From PKWO01 sp036384915 (lineage in GTDB: Bacteria; Pseudomonadota; Gammaproteobacteria; Burkholderiales; Burkholderiaceae_D), in NCBI GenBank assembly GCA_036384915.1, contig DASVLJ010000037.1:1-42716 (forward strand): 42,716 nt of DNA, given 5' to 3'. Position 1 is the first letter of the stretch. Each line of letters opens with the position of its first letter. The notes below the pieces were generated by a model. It saw nothing but the letters and a program-made list of their open reading frames with translations. It made no database searches and was not told the origin of the DNA. This document shows, piece by piece, positions 7,655-15,967 of this stretch. Position numbers and translations under genes: made by a program.

Positions 7655-9142
7655 TCATTTCGGCGCCGTCCCGGCGATCACCGAGGCCAAGACGGCAATC
7701 CCCTGTTCGATCTGGGCGGCCGTGAGACTGGCATATCCCAATATCAAACCCGCCGAGCGCGGATGCGGCGAGCGACGCCGGTCGGCAAACAGCGGCGTCA
7801 CCGGATAGATGCCGACGCCGCGGTCGCGTGCGGCGGCCACCAGCACAGCCTCGTTTTCCCTCCTGACGGAAGGCAGCCAGAGCACCACGTGAAGGCCGGC
7901 CGCCGTGCCGCTGACGCGCACGTCCGTGGGCAGGCTGCGTGAAATCGATTGGAGCAAGGCTGAGCGCCTGCGCTCGTTTTCCCGCCGCATGCGTCTCACA
8001 TGCCGCTCGTAGACGCCGCTGTCGATCAGAGACGCCAATGCCCGCTGTTCCAGCATCGGGGCATGGCGATCGGTCAATCGCTTGGCTTGCCGGAACAAGG
8101 GTACCAGTTCGTGCGGAAGCACCAGGTAGCCGAGCCGCAGTTGCGGCGAGAGCGATTTGGAAAACGTCCCCACGTAGATCACCCGGCCGTCGCTGTCGAT
8201 GGACTGGAGCGCATCGATCGGACGCTGGCCATAGCGGAACTCGCCGTCGTAGTCGTCCTCGACGATCCAGGCCCGATGAGCTTGCGCCCATTGCAATAGC
8301 GCCAAACGCCTTCCGATCGGCAACACGCCGCCCAATGGAAATTGGTGCGAAGGCGTTACATAGGCCAATCGAATGCGCGCGTCGTCAGGCAATTGTTCCG
8401 TATCCAGGCCCTCCGCATCCACTGGCACGGGCAGGCAAGCCGCTCCGGTCATTTCGAAGCAGCGCCGCGCCATCAGGTACCCGGGATCTTCGAAGACGAA
8501 AGCGTCTTCCGCGTCGAGCAAAAGCCGGGCGCAAAGATCGATCGCCTGTTGCGAACCGTGCACGACAAGAATCTGCCCGGCGTCGCACACAAGCCCCCTG
8601 GCGCGCCGCAAATAGCCCTGCAAGGCCATCCTCAGCACCTGATCGCCTTCGGGCGGGGCATAGTACAGGCTGGATTGCTGGCGCAGCAGCTCGCCCTGGT
8701 AGGCACGGCGCCACGCCAGCGCGGGAAAATCGCGGGAAGCGACGGCGCCGTACAGGAAATCGAACCGGGCCGGTTCGAGGTGTGGCAATGCCGGCATGCC
8801 GATACCGGCCAGACGGTGTCCAAACGACGACAAGGCCGGCGCGGATTTGGCCTTGCGCGCCGAACGCATCCCCTGCGCCTTGGGCTGCGTTAAAGGCGCC
8901 GCGACGCGGGCGGCCCGTCCGGGAGACGTCAGCAAAAAGCCTTCCGCCGCAAGTTGCTCGTATGCCGTGGTGACCGTGGTGCGCGACACGCCCAGCTCGG
9001 CGGCCAGGCTGCGCGTCGAGGGTATGCGGGCGCCCTGCCCCAGCGTACCGTCGGCAATCTGGCTGCGCAGCAAGTCATAGATACGCCGTCCCGCTCCGGT
9101 GGCACCGCTCCGGCGATTGGTTTTCGTTTTCAACTGGCCCAT
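7655..9142 (-). CDS. MocR/PdxR-type transcriptional regulator (GntR helix-turn-helix plus aminotransferase-like domain)
   Basis: This is a 495-residue regulator. The N-terminal GntR winged helix (about residues 18-85) contains PSTRSLAAELGVSRTTVTTAYEQLAAEGFL. From about residue 120 it carries a class-I aminotransferase fold that binds pyridoxal phosphate. EDDYD (296-300) and the Schiff-base lysine K329 in GTFSKSLSPQLRLGYL are intact, so it should sense PLP or an amino-acid adduct. Family members control vitamin B6 or amine and amino-acid genes and often repress a divergent neighbour. The divergent PaiB-like and LysE-like genes are the natural targets, and the 85-bp gap holds a candidate operator. 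The name pdxR is not assigned, because no pdxS/pdxT genes are nearby. Confidence 0.93.
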   Translation of the reverse strand: MGQLKTKTNRRSGATGAGRRIYDLLRSQIADGTLGQGARIPSTRSLAAELGVSRTTVTTAYEQLAAEGFLLTSPGRAARVAAPLTQPKAQGMRSARKAKSAPALSSFGHRLAGIGMPALPHLEPARFDFLYGAVASRDFPALAWRRAYQGELLRQQSSLYYAPPEGDQVLRMALQGYLRRARGLVCDAGQILVVHGSQQAIDLCARLLLDAEDAFVFEDPGYLMARRCFEMTGAACLPVPVDAEGLDTEQLPDDARIRLAYVTPSHQFPLGGVLPIGRRLALLQWAQAHRAWIVEDDYDGEFRYGQRPIDALQSIDSDGRVIYVGTFSKSLSPQLRLGYLVLPHELVPLFRQAKRLTDRHAPMLEQRALASLIDSGVYERHVRRMRRENERRRSALLQSISRSLPTDVRVSGTAAGLHVVLWLPSVRRENEAVLVAAARDRGVGIYPVTPLFADRRRSPHPRSAGLILGYASLTAAQIEQGIAVLASVIAGTAPK

Positions 9143-9156
9143 GGAAAAACCGCAAA

Positions 9157-9179
9157 ACTGGCTCTTTCAATTGTACCAG
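9157..9179. promoter_or_regulatory. Candidate MocR operator/promoter in the divergent gap
   Basis: The segment ACTGG (9157-9161), then CTCTTTCAATTGTA, then CCAG (9176-9179) has inverted CTGG/CCAG ends around an AT-rich centre. It is the only such motif in the 85 bp between the divergent regulator and PaiB-like gene. Regulation from here is inferred from the family's usual divergent layout. Confidence 0.45.
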
Positions 9180-9227
9180 CGGCATGCGACAGTGGCGTTT
9201 CCACCACCCTCCATCCGCTTGCCGCCT

Positions 9228-9851
9228 ATGTACGTTCCAGCACAATTCGCAGAAACACGGCTGGCCGAACTGCATCGCATCATCCGCGAAAACCCCTTCG
9301 GCATGTTGGTCACGCAGGCCGATGGCCTCTTGGACGCCGATCACATTCCGTTCGAACTCGATGCCGTCGAGGGAACCAACGGCGTGCTGGCGGCGCATGT
9401 GGCGCGAGCCAATCCCGTCTGGCAACGGTGCCCCACCGGCACGCCGGTGATGGTCGTGTTTCGCGGTGCCCAGAGCTATATTTCACCGAACTGGTATCCG
9501 AGCAAGCATGAGGCGCATCGCCAGGTGCCGACCTGGAACTACGAGGTCGTGCATGCGCACGGCACCATCACCGTGCACGATGACGAGCGTTTTGCCCGCC
9601 GTATCGTCGCCCGACTGACGAAGCGGCACGAAGCCGGCGAACCCAGGCCCTGGAAAATGGGAGATTCCGCCCCAGGATACATCGACGGCGAATTGCAGCA
9701 TATCGTCGGTATCGAGATTGCCATCGGCTCCCTCGTGGGAAAAGTCAAGTTGGGGCAGAACAAGGAAGCGCGCGACCGTCTCGGCGCGGCCGAAAAGCTG
9801 GAAGCGCTCGGGCGAATGGACATCGCGCAGGCAATGCGCGACGCAGGCTGA
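9228..9851 (+). CDS. FMN-binding PaiB-family protein
   Basis: This is a 207-residue protein of the PaiB family, with a split-barrel FMN-binding fold. The ATG at 9228 is chosen because MYVPAQFAETRLAELHRII is the typical family N-terminus; in-frame codons upstream would overlap the divergent regulator. Recognisable segments are NPFGMLVTQADG, HIPFELDAVEGTNGVLAAHVARANPVW, MVVFRGAQSYISPNWYPSKHE, and VPTWNYEVVHAHG. The C-terminus has a conserved KLGQNKEARDRLG region. In Bacillus, PaiB was described as a negative regulator, but many homologues are probably flavin-dependent oxidoreductases. It is first in a likely two-gene operon with the LysE-type exporter (33-nt gap) under the divergent MocR regulator. 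Confidence 0.92.
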   Translation: MYVPAQFAETRLAELHRIIRENPFGMLVTQADGLLDADHIPFELDAVEGTNGVLAAHVARANPVWQRCPTGTPVMVVFRGAQSYISPNWYPSKHEAHRQVPTWNYEVVHAHGTITVHDDERFARRIVARLTKRHEAGEPRPWKMGDSAPGYIDGELQHIVGIEIAIGSLVGKVKLGQNKEARDRLGAAEKLEALGRMDIAQAMRDAG

Positions 9852-9884
9852 ACCGGCTCCGCCACCAACAGAAAGCTACCCAAC

Positions 9885-10502
9885 ATGTCGCTCATCCCGT
9901 TCCTGATCGCCGCCATCCTGCTTGCCATTACGCCGGGCCCCGGTATTGCTTATGTCGTTGCCCGCACGGTTGCCGGCGGCCGCTCAGAAGGACTGGCCTC
10001 CTGTATCGGTACCGCGCTGGGCGGTTTGATTCACGTTTCGGCGGCCGCCCTGGGCCTGTCATTGATCATCGCAAAATCGGCGCTGGCTTTCAGCCTGTTC
10101 AAATACGTAGGCGCGGCATACCTGGTCTACCTGGGCATTCGAATGCTGTTGCGCGACGGGCAAGGCATGCCGGCCGAGGCCGCGGCGACTCGCGGCAGCC
10201 GCCGCGCATTGATGGAGGGCATCCTGGTTGAGGTATTGAACGTCAAGACGGCGTTGTTTTTTCTTGCCTTCCTGCCCCAGTTTGTGGCGCCGAACCAGCC
10301 GCTTGCGCCACAATTCCTTCTGCTGGGAAGTATTTGCGTGACGCTCAATACGCTTGCCGACGTGGTGGCTGTCTTCGCCGCTCATCGCCTGCTCGAATCG
10401 AGCGCCGCCCGCGCCAGGCGCGCACGCCTGATGACGCGCATGTCCGGCACGGTAATGCTGGGGCTCGGCGCCTTCCTGGCGTTGGCGCGACGGCAGGTTT
10501 AG
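9885..10502 (+). CDS. LysE/RhtB-family amino-acid exporter
   Basis: This 205-residue inner-membrane protein has about six hydrophobic segments. The N-terminus (IPFLIAAILLAITPGPGIAYVVARTVAGGRSEGLASCIGTALG) carries the LysE-family signature PGP. Later SLFKYVGAAYLVYLGIRML and NVKTALFFLAFLPQFV are also typical. It should export a neutral or basic amino acid or a homoserine-like metabolite by proton exchange; the substrate cannot be read from sequence. It starts 33 nt after the PaiB-like gene, so the two are probably co-transcribed under the PLP-sensing regulator. A shared role in disposing of an amine or amino acid would fit. Confidence 0.93.
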   Translation: MSLIPFLIAAILLAITPGPGIAYVVARTVAGGRSEGLASCIGTALGGLIHVSAAALGLSLIIAKSALAFSLFKYVGAAYLVYLGIRMLLRDGQGMPAEAAATRGSRRALMEGILVEVLNVKTALFFLAFLPQFVAPNQPLAPQFLLLGSICVTLNTLADVVAVFAAHRLLESSAARARRARLMTRMSGTVMLGLGAFLALARRQV

Positions 10503-10558
10503 TCTGGAGAGCTTGTCATGAACGCCGGCGCAATACCTCGGCGTTCCGGAAAAGAGAC

Positions 10559-13500
10559 CTATGCATGCGCAACCACGACCGAGGACCCGATCAGGGTGAC
10601 GAAGCCTTCGCTCGAACTCGTCAGCGACGACGCAGTGGGGACATAGGAGCCTGAAAGAAAATTCAAGGTTTCGTTATGGCCGTGCGCATCGGTAACGGTA
10701 AAAGCGCCGGTCGTGGCAACGTAGGAGACGCTCACATGGTCGCCCGCAGTCAATCCACCCAGCAAAATCGTATCGCCGCTGTTGAAGCCGCCGATGCCGT
10801 TGGCAATCGCGCCGCCATCGAGCTTGAGTGTTCCCTTGGCGCCGGGAGCGAAAGCGATGGCTCCGCTGCCGGCAGCGCCGGAATCCGCCAATTCGAGCGT
10901 GGCCGATTCGACGATCGTGCCGCCGGTATAGGTATTTGCGCCGCTCAAGGTCTCTGCGCCGTTGCCGCCGATGATCAGGCTTCCGCCCTTTCCACTGGCG
11001 ATACCTCCGTCGGCAATGATCCCGGCAAAGATCGACGAGGCGGCCGTGGTTATCGTCAAGGCGTTCCCACCCAATTCGACGAACGTATTCGCGGTGCCGC
11101 TCAAGCCGGCCAGGCTTTGATTGCCGGCTTGTGAAATATCGAAAGTCGCCGCGCCCTTGGCGACAATGGCGGATGCGCTATCCATCGGTGCAGCCAGCGC
11201 CGTGTCCGCGGCATTGTAGAGCGCAAGGCCGGACGAGGAGGCAATCGACCCGCCGGCGCCGATGGCCAGCACGCCGGCATGGATTTGCGTCGCGCCCGTA
11301 TAGTTGACGTTGGCCCCCAAGGTGGTTGTGCCCGCACCGTCCTGGCTCAAGCCGCCGCTGCCGGATACATTGAGCAGCTCGGTGGCATGCACGTTGTCGA
11401 CGATCAGCAAACCATTGTCGACCAGATTGTTCGATGTTGCGCCGGTGCTGCTGGAGCCGCTTCGTCCGACTTCATCGGCAATGCTCACGGTTTGTCCGGC
11501 CTGCATGAAGTTCCCGTCTCCACCGGATGTTTCGCGGAACCCTCCGGTGACGGCCGTCTTGTCGCCGGCAGTGCCGTCGCCAAGTTGCACGGTCGCGCCG
11601 GCATCGATTTGCGTGGTACCGTTGTAATACTGCTGTTGCGTCACCACGATATCACCCTGATGGAACACCACCGAGCCCGCGCCCGGCGCATCGAGGGAAT
11701 GAAAGGACAGTCCGCCGCCGGCTATCGCCGAGTCGTCATAGGTTGGTCCCGTATTGCGATAATCGAAGGCCAGCACGCCGCCGTTATGCAAATTGATATA
11801 GGTGTTGTCGATATTCCCGGGCAGGAAAAAAGTGGTGCCGGTGCCGTCGCCGAACTGCACCACGGCGCCTTCGATGTTGATGCCGCGCCCCGTGTAGTTG
11901 CCGCTGCCGTAGGTATAGTTCATCGCCGCATTCGACAGGGCCGGGTGCAGGCTGTAGCGATCGGTATTGCTGAGCGGCGCGGAATTGTCGCTGGCGCTGT
12001 CGGTATAACTGTCCATCCCGCTCATGATGACCAGGCCGCTGTAGGGATTGAAGTTCAGGTCGTTGCCGTAGTGGTTCTCGTAAATGGTCTGGGTGATCTG
12101 CAGCGTATCGTGCACCGGTGTGGCGATCAGCAGGCTGCCGTTGTTGAAAATCGCCGAGGCATTGGGCACCGATGCATGGTTGTGATCCGAGCCCAGCGTA
12201 AGCCCGGTGATGTTGACCAACACGCCGGAAAACGTATTCACCCCTTCCATGGTCACGAAGCTGCCCGCTTCAAGAATGACGTTGCCCGTGCCGCTGATCA
12301 CACCCAGTCGCGGAGACGACTCGATGATAAGGTTCCCGTCGAGCCTGATATTGTCCAGCAGGTAGCCCCCCGGCCCCGATGAGGCAGGCGACAGCGACCC
12401 CGGCAACCAGGTAAAACTGGTGCCGGCGGCGTTCGACGTGGCCGTGACGCCGATCTGCAGGGTGGCGCCGGCATCGATCGTAAGCGTCGGCTTGTCCGAA
12501 TTGACGATGGTATAGACGCCGCCGTGGAAAGCCTTGCCGGCGTAGCCTTCATAGCTGTATGCCGTCAGGTTGAGGTAGGTATAGCTGATGGTCTCTACGT
12601 TCGACGGCAGGTTGAACACGCTTGCGCCTGTCAACACCAGATCGCCTCCCGCTATCGTCAAAGTGCCGGTACCGCTCAGCGCGCCGGAATACCTGAAGGC
12701 AGAACTGCCGCTCAAATTGACGACATAGTCCCCGCCTGAGAGGGCAATATTGTCGGCACCCGCATCCGCCTGGATTTTTGCCGTGATATCCCCGAAAGCG
12801 GCACCGCTAGCGGTTCCGCCCGAACCTCCGCCGGCACTTCCGCTCGCGCCTCCACTCGAGCTTCCACTGGTGGCACCGCTTGAGCCCGCGGCTGAGGAAC
12901 CACCACCCGCTCCGGTATTGGACGTGCTTCCCGAACTGCCGCCACCACCGCCACCGAGAATTGCGGTAATCGCCGCCTCGGCCGCCGTGTTGGAGTCCGC
13001 AAGCACGGTGAGTTCGCTGATACCCGCTTCCAGGGCGCGTGCGATGGCGGCGGCGCTCGCCCCGCTATAGGCGCTCACGGCATTCCTGGGCGCCAGGTCG
13101 GCCGTGAACTCGGCCGCAACCGCGATCTTGTTCGCCACGGCGGCCGAATCGAGTTTTCCCTGCGCCGACGTATTGGCATCGGCACCGGCGGCGATGCTCA
13201 ACGCAGCGGCGCCGACGCTCACATTGCCGCTGACGATGGCATTACCCCAGAAATCCAGGCCTGCCGCCGTAGGCGCCCGGTTGAACAGATTCTGGAACAC
13301 CGCGCCGACAAACGACTGCGCACTGGCCAGATCGGTAATGGCGCCATAGCGCGCGGCGGATTCGGCACTCGTGCCGAAACTGTCGATCAAGCTCTTGATC
13401 GTTGAATTGGAATGATAGTCGGCGAGCAGTCCGGCTACGGAAGTCGGCGCTCCCGCGTCGAACATATCTTGCTCGAAATTCTTGAGACCGCCGGCATCGG

Positions 13501-13630
13501 CCGGCCGGCCAAAATAGGTAACGTACAATTCCTGGACCACGTTGCCGTAGCTGGTTGGACTGGAATTGGACGAAACCAATGCGCGAACACGTTCACCTGG
13601 CCCGGGAGCCGCATCGATATTCGTTGTCAT
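10559..13630 (-). CDS. Large secreted DUF4214 and autotransporter-type beta-repeat protein
   Basis: This is a 1023-residue protein, probably extracellular. There is no classical signal peptide. The N-terminus (about residues 20-130) carries DUF4214 units (VVQELYVTYFGRPADAGGLKNFEQDM and VGAVFQNLFNRAPTAAGLDFWGNAI), which are common in S-layer-like and type I-secreted proteins. A Gly/Ser linker covers about 220-280. The rest is a beta-solenoid rich in N, G, T and S. It includes autotransporter-associated strand repeats such as GAGTTTLGANVNYTGATQIHAG and GAETLSGANTYTGGTIVESATLEL. No C-terminal beta-barrel and no secretion genes are present, so a type I system elsewhere is plausible. The start at ATG 13630 has AAGGGA upstream on the minus strand. 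It is likely a surface or biofilm adhesin. Confidence 0.85.
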   Translation of the reverse strand: MTTNIDAAPGPGERVRALVSSNSSPTSYGNVVQELYVTYFGRPADAGGLKNFEQDMFDAGAPTSVAGLLADYHSNSTIKSLIDSFGTSAESAARYGAITDLASAQSFVGAVFQNLFNRAPTAAGLDFWGNAIVSGNVSVGAAALSIAAGADANTSAQGKLDSAAVANKIAVAAEFTADLAPRNAVSAYSGASAAAIARALEAGISELTVLADSNTAAEAAITAILGGGGGGSSGSTSNTGAGGGSSAAGSSGATSGSSSGGASGSAGGGSGGTASGAAFGDITAKIQADAGADNIALSGGDYVVNLSGSSAFRYSGALSGTGTLTIAGGDLVLTGASVFNLPSNVETISYTYLNLTAYSYEGYAGKAFHGGVYTIVNSDKPTLTIDAGATLQIGVTATSNAAGTSFTWLPGSLSPASSGPGGYLLDNIRLDGNLIIESSPRLGVISGTGNVILEAGSFVTMEGVNTFSGVLVNITGLTLGSDHNHASVPNASAIFNNGSLLIATPVHDTLQITQTIYENHYGNDLNFNPYSGLVIMSGMDSYTDSASDNSAPLSNTDRYSLHPALSNAAMNYTYGSGNYTGRGINIEGAVVQFGDGTGTTFFLPGNIDNTYINLHNGGVLAFDYRNTGPTYDDSAIAGGGLSFHSLDAPGAGSVVFHQGDIVVTQQQYYNGTTQIDAGATVQLGDGTAGDKTAVTGGFRETSGGDGNFMQAGQTVSIADEVGRSGSSSTGATSNNLVDNGLLIVDNVHATELLNVSGSGGLSQDGAGTTTLGANVNYTGATQIHAGVLAIGAGGSIASSSGLALYNAADTALAAPMDSASAIVAKGAATFDISQAGNQSLAGLSGTANTFVELGGNALTITTAASSIFAGIIADGGIASGKGGSLIIGGNGAETLSGANTYTGGTIVESATLELADSGAAGSGAIAFAPGAKGTLKLDGGAIANGIGGFNSGDTILLGGLTAGDHVSVSYVATTGAFTVTDAHGHNETLNFLSGSYVPTASSLTSSSEGFVTLIGSSVVVAHA

Positions 13631-13652
13631 TCAACATCCCTTGGCCCAATTT

Positions 13653-13710
13653 AACATTTCGCGATGTTGCCCGTAACATTTCGCGGCATCAACCCGACAT
13701 TTGTCGGGTA
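13653..13710 (-). promoter_or_regulatory. Direct repeats and palindrome upstream of the DUF4214 gene
   Basis: Two exact copies of TAACATTTCGCG (13653-13664 and 13675-13686) lie 22 bp apart, about two helical turns. They are followed by the 7-bp hairpin ACCCGAC-ATTT-GTCGGGT (13693-13710). All lie 23-80 bp before the start at 13630, the right place for activator or repressor sites. The binding protein is unknown. Confidence 0.55.
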
Positions 13711-13786
13711 TGCCGGCCAGTCAGGGCTTGCCGCGGCAATGTGGGGACACTTGAAAACGGTGCGCCAGGACAATCGTGACCTGGCC

Positions 13787-14413
13787 TTAAGCGCGCAGCG
13801 GACGCACTTGATAAATGCAGCGCGCCCCGTCGGCCAGCAGATGCTCAGCACGCTCGACCTGCGCCTCCGGCAACAGTGCGCGAAACAGCTGCAGCTCGCT
13901 GCGGCAAAACGCCATGCATTGGCTGGCCGCGGCGCAGATCGGGCAATGGTGCTCGACCAATAGCCAGCCCTCTTCATCGGCCGCCACTTCCGCCATATAG
14001 CCCTCGCGCGAACGTATCTCCGCGAGTGCGACAAGCTTGCTTTTCAGCGTTTTCGCCTTGGCGATTGCCGCGCCGTATTGGGCCGCCATCTCCGCTTCGC
14101 GCGCCTGGATCAGCGATTCGACGCCGGCTTCGCCGAATTGCGTGCGCAAATGGCCGATCAATTGCACCACGACTTCGCCGTGACGGTCCGGAAAGCGCCC
14201 ATGCCCGGCATCGGTGAGCGACCACCAGCGCCCGGGGCGCCCCACGCCGGCCGAGCGGTCTTCGCATTGCACCAAGCCGCTCGCCTGGGCCGACTCCAGC
14301 TGGCGCCGCGCCCCCATCGAGGTCAACTCCAGAATTTCGGCCAACTGCTGCGCAGTCAGGGGGCCGCGCGTCTTGAGCAGATAGAGCAGGTTGTTCAACG
14401 TGTCCGCACTCAT
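13787..14413 (-). CDS. SufR-like winged-helix transcriptional regulator with a C-terminal cysteine cluster
   Basis: This is a 208-residue regulator. Residues 5-70 form a DeoR/SufR-like winged helix (LLKTRGPLTAQQLAEILELTSMGARRQLESAQASGLV, then the wing GVGRPGRWWSLTDAG). The C-terminus holds C157, C160, C166 and C170 (CPICAAASQCMAFC), plus C199. This resembles the cluster-binding segment of SufR-type repressors, so an Fe-S cluster or a metal ion may be sensed. Its ATG overlaps the stop of the MFS gene by 4 nt (ATGA), so it is the second gene of that operon. It probably controls the operon through the palindrome at 15671-15700. What it senses is inference. Confidence 0.88.
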   Translation of the reverse strand: MSADTLNNLLYLLKTRGPLTAQQLAEILELTSMGARRQLESAQASGLVQCEDRSAGVGRPGRWWSLTDAGHGRFPDRHGEVVVQLIGHLRTQFGEAGVESLIQAREAEMAAQYGAAIAKAKTLKSKLVALAEIRSREGYMAEVAADEEGWLLVEHHCPICAAASQCMAFCRSELQLFRALLPEAQVERAEHLLADGARCIYQVRPLRA

Positions 14414-15630
14414 GCCGTCACTCCCTCGCCGGCCGCGGCCGTTTGGCGCGCCCAGCGCGTGATGCGCAACGCGCCGGCCACCGAAAACCCGGCGCCGAGC
14501 AGCAAGGCAAGCCGCGTATCGATCAGCGTGATGCTCGATCCCGCTACGGCGACGACGACGTTGGAAACGCAAAACGTGGTCGACAACAAACCCATCATGG
14601 CGCCCTGGCCGTATTCGGCGAAGCGCTCCGAGCAGTAGACCGGCAAGCCGGCGTTGTACAGCGCATGCGGCACGCCGAAAGCGATCAGCGCCACGCACCC
14701 CCACGCCGGCCCAAGCAGCGCAGTCAGCGCGATGCAGGCTGCGGCGGCCAACATGGTCAGCCGCAAGTGAGCGATATCGGCGGTCTTGAACCAGCCCCGC
14801 CCCACGATGGCCGACGTCCCCGTCATCACGGCGCACAAGCCGGCCGAAGCGATACTGATGCCGCCAGCCCCGAAGTGCCCGAACTCGACCAGCCAAAGCG
14901 GGAAGAATTCATAAAACGCCGTGACGCCGATGAGGTAGGAAAAATGCAGCATGAACAATTCGCGCAAGGGCCTGTGTTTCAAGAGCGCAAACGATTGATG
15001 CTCGCGCACGTGCTCCCAGATGCCGGCATTGGCGTGCGCCGGCGCATGGCCGGGAATCGCCGCAAAAGCCACCAGCATGGTCAGCAACAGCACGATGCCG
15101 GCCGCCAGAAAAGGAGCGCCCACACCGAACTGCACCATCGCGCCGGCGATCAGCGGACCGACCAGCCAGCCGCTGAACACGGCGCCGTTCAACCAGGCAA
15201 AGGCGCGCAGGCGGCGCTCACCATCGAGCTCATCAGCCAGCAAGGCGCGCACGACCGAGACATCGCCCTCGGTCAAGCCGGTGACGAAACGCGCCAGCAG
15301 GAACATCAGGTAATGCCCCGTCGCCAGAGCCGCCATGGTGGCGAGATGCCCCAACGCGCTGCCGAACAGCGAAAACAGGATGGTCTTGCGCCGCCCGATC
15401 TGGTCCGACAGGGCTCCGAGCAGCGCCGAGCCGATCAGCATGCCCAGCGGATTGATCGCCAACGCGATGCCGAGCAGGAACTTGGGTGGAATGCCGGCGA
15501 AACTGTTGATCGCATTGACCTGGCCGTCGGCGAAAAGCGGCGGCAAGACCGGATACGGAAGCGATGCGCCGATGGTGGCGAACAAGCCCACCGCGCACGA
15601 GGTAATCAGCAACAGACGCTCGCTCTTCAT
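14410..15630 (-). CDS. MFS transporter, drug-efflux type
   Basis: This 406-residue inner-membrane transporter has about 12 predicted helices. The ATG at 15630 is chosen for its GGGAG ribosome site about 6 nt upstream and because MKSERLLLITSCAVGLFATIG starts the first helix. A longer frame would run through the operator palindrome. The loop 2-3 signature is present (GALSDQIGRRKTILFSLFGSALG), as is a helix-5-like GFVTGLTEG-type segment (ARFVTGLTEGDVSVVRALLAD). It resembles TetA/Bcr-type exporters. It is first in an operon with the cysteine-containing regulator, an arrangement typical of inducible efflux. The substrate is not predictable. Confidence 0.92.
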   Translation of the reverse strand: MKSERLLLITSCAVGLFATIGASLPYPVLPPLFADGQVNAINSFAGIPPKFLLGIALAINPLGMLIGSALLGALSDQIGRRKTILFSLFGSALGHLATMAALATGHYLMFLLARFVTGLTEGDVSVVRALLADELDGERRLRAFAWLNGAVFSGWLVGPLIAGAMVQFGVGAPFLAAGIVLLLTMLVAFAAIPGHAPAHANAGIWEHVREHQSFALLKHRPLRELFMLHFSYLIGVTAFYEFFPLWLVEFGHFGAGGISIASAGLCAVMTGTSAIVGRGWFKTADIAHLRLTMLAAAACIALTALLGPAWGCVALIAFGVPHALYNAGLPVYCSERFAEYGQGAMMGLLSTTFCVSNVVVAVAGSSITLIDTRLALLLGAGFSVAGALRITRWARQTAAAGEGVTA

Positions 15631-15670
15631 CGTTTTCTCCCTTGATGTTGCAAGCGTATACGGAGAGACG

Positions 15671-15700
15671 AAATAAGTAAACAAATTTATTTACTTATTT
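15671..15700. promoter_or_regulatory. 30-bp near-perfect operator palindrome upstream of the MFS operon
   Basis: AAATAAGTAAA (15671-15681) and TTTACTTATTT (15690-15700) are perfect 11-bp arms. The eight central bases CAAATTTA continue the symmetry with one mismatched pair. The site begins 41 bp before the MFS start at 15630, in an otherwise GC-rich context. It is likely bound by the regulator encoded at 13787-14413, giving autoregulation; that link is inference. Confidence 0.75.
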
Positions 15701-15967
15701 GCCTGCGCGGGGCATGTGGCGGTACGACGATACATCCGGTCGGCGTGCATTGCAGGTCGGGCGATATATCGGATTATGTGACCCACTCGCTCGCCATTCG
15801 CCCTCTTCCTCAAGAACGGATTCGGCCTTGATTGATGAGCAAGGACACTCGCAAACCGCGAACGACAGTTCAACTGACAGAAGCGACGGGTTGACTGCGG
15901 CGATGCGCATTCCGGTCTGCGACATTCCCGCCTATGCCCGCGTGTGCGAAATCGCGTCGGGGTCTGT
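15701..15967. other. Intergenic region without a supported gene
   Basis: This is 267 nt between the operator and the CYTH gene stop. A 90-codon frame is open on the plus strand, but it lacks a ribosome site and recognisable sequence. I see no repeat or terminator. Confidence 0.5.
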
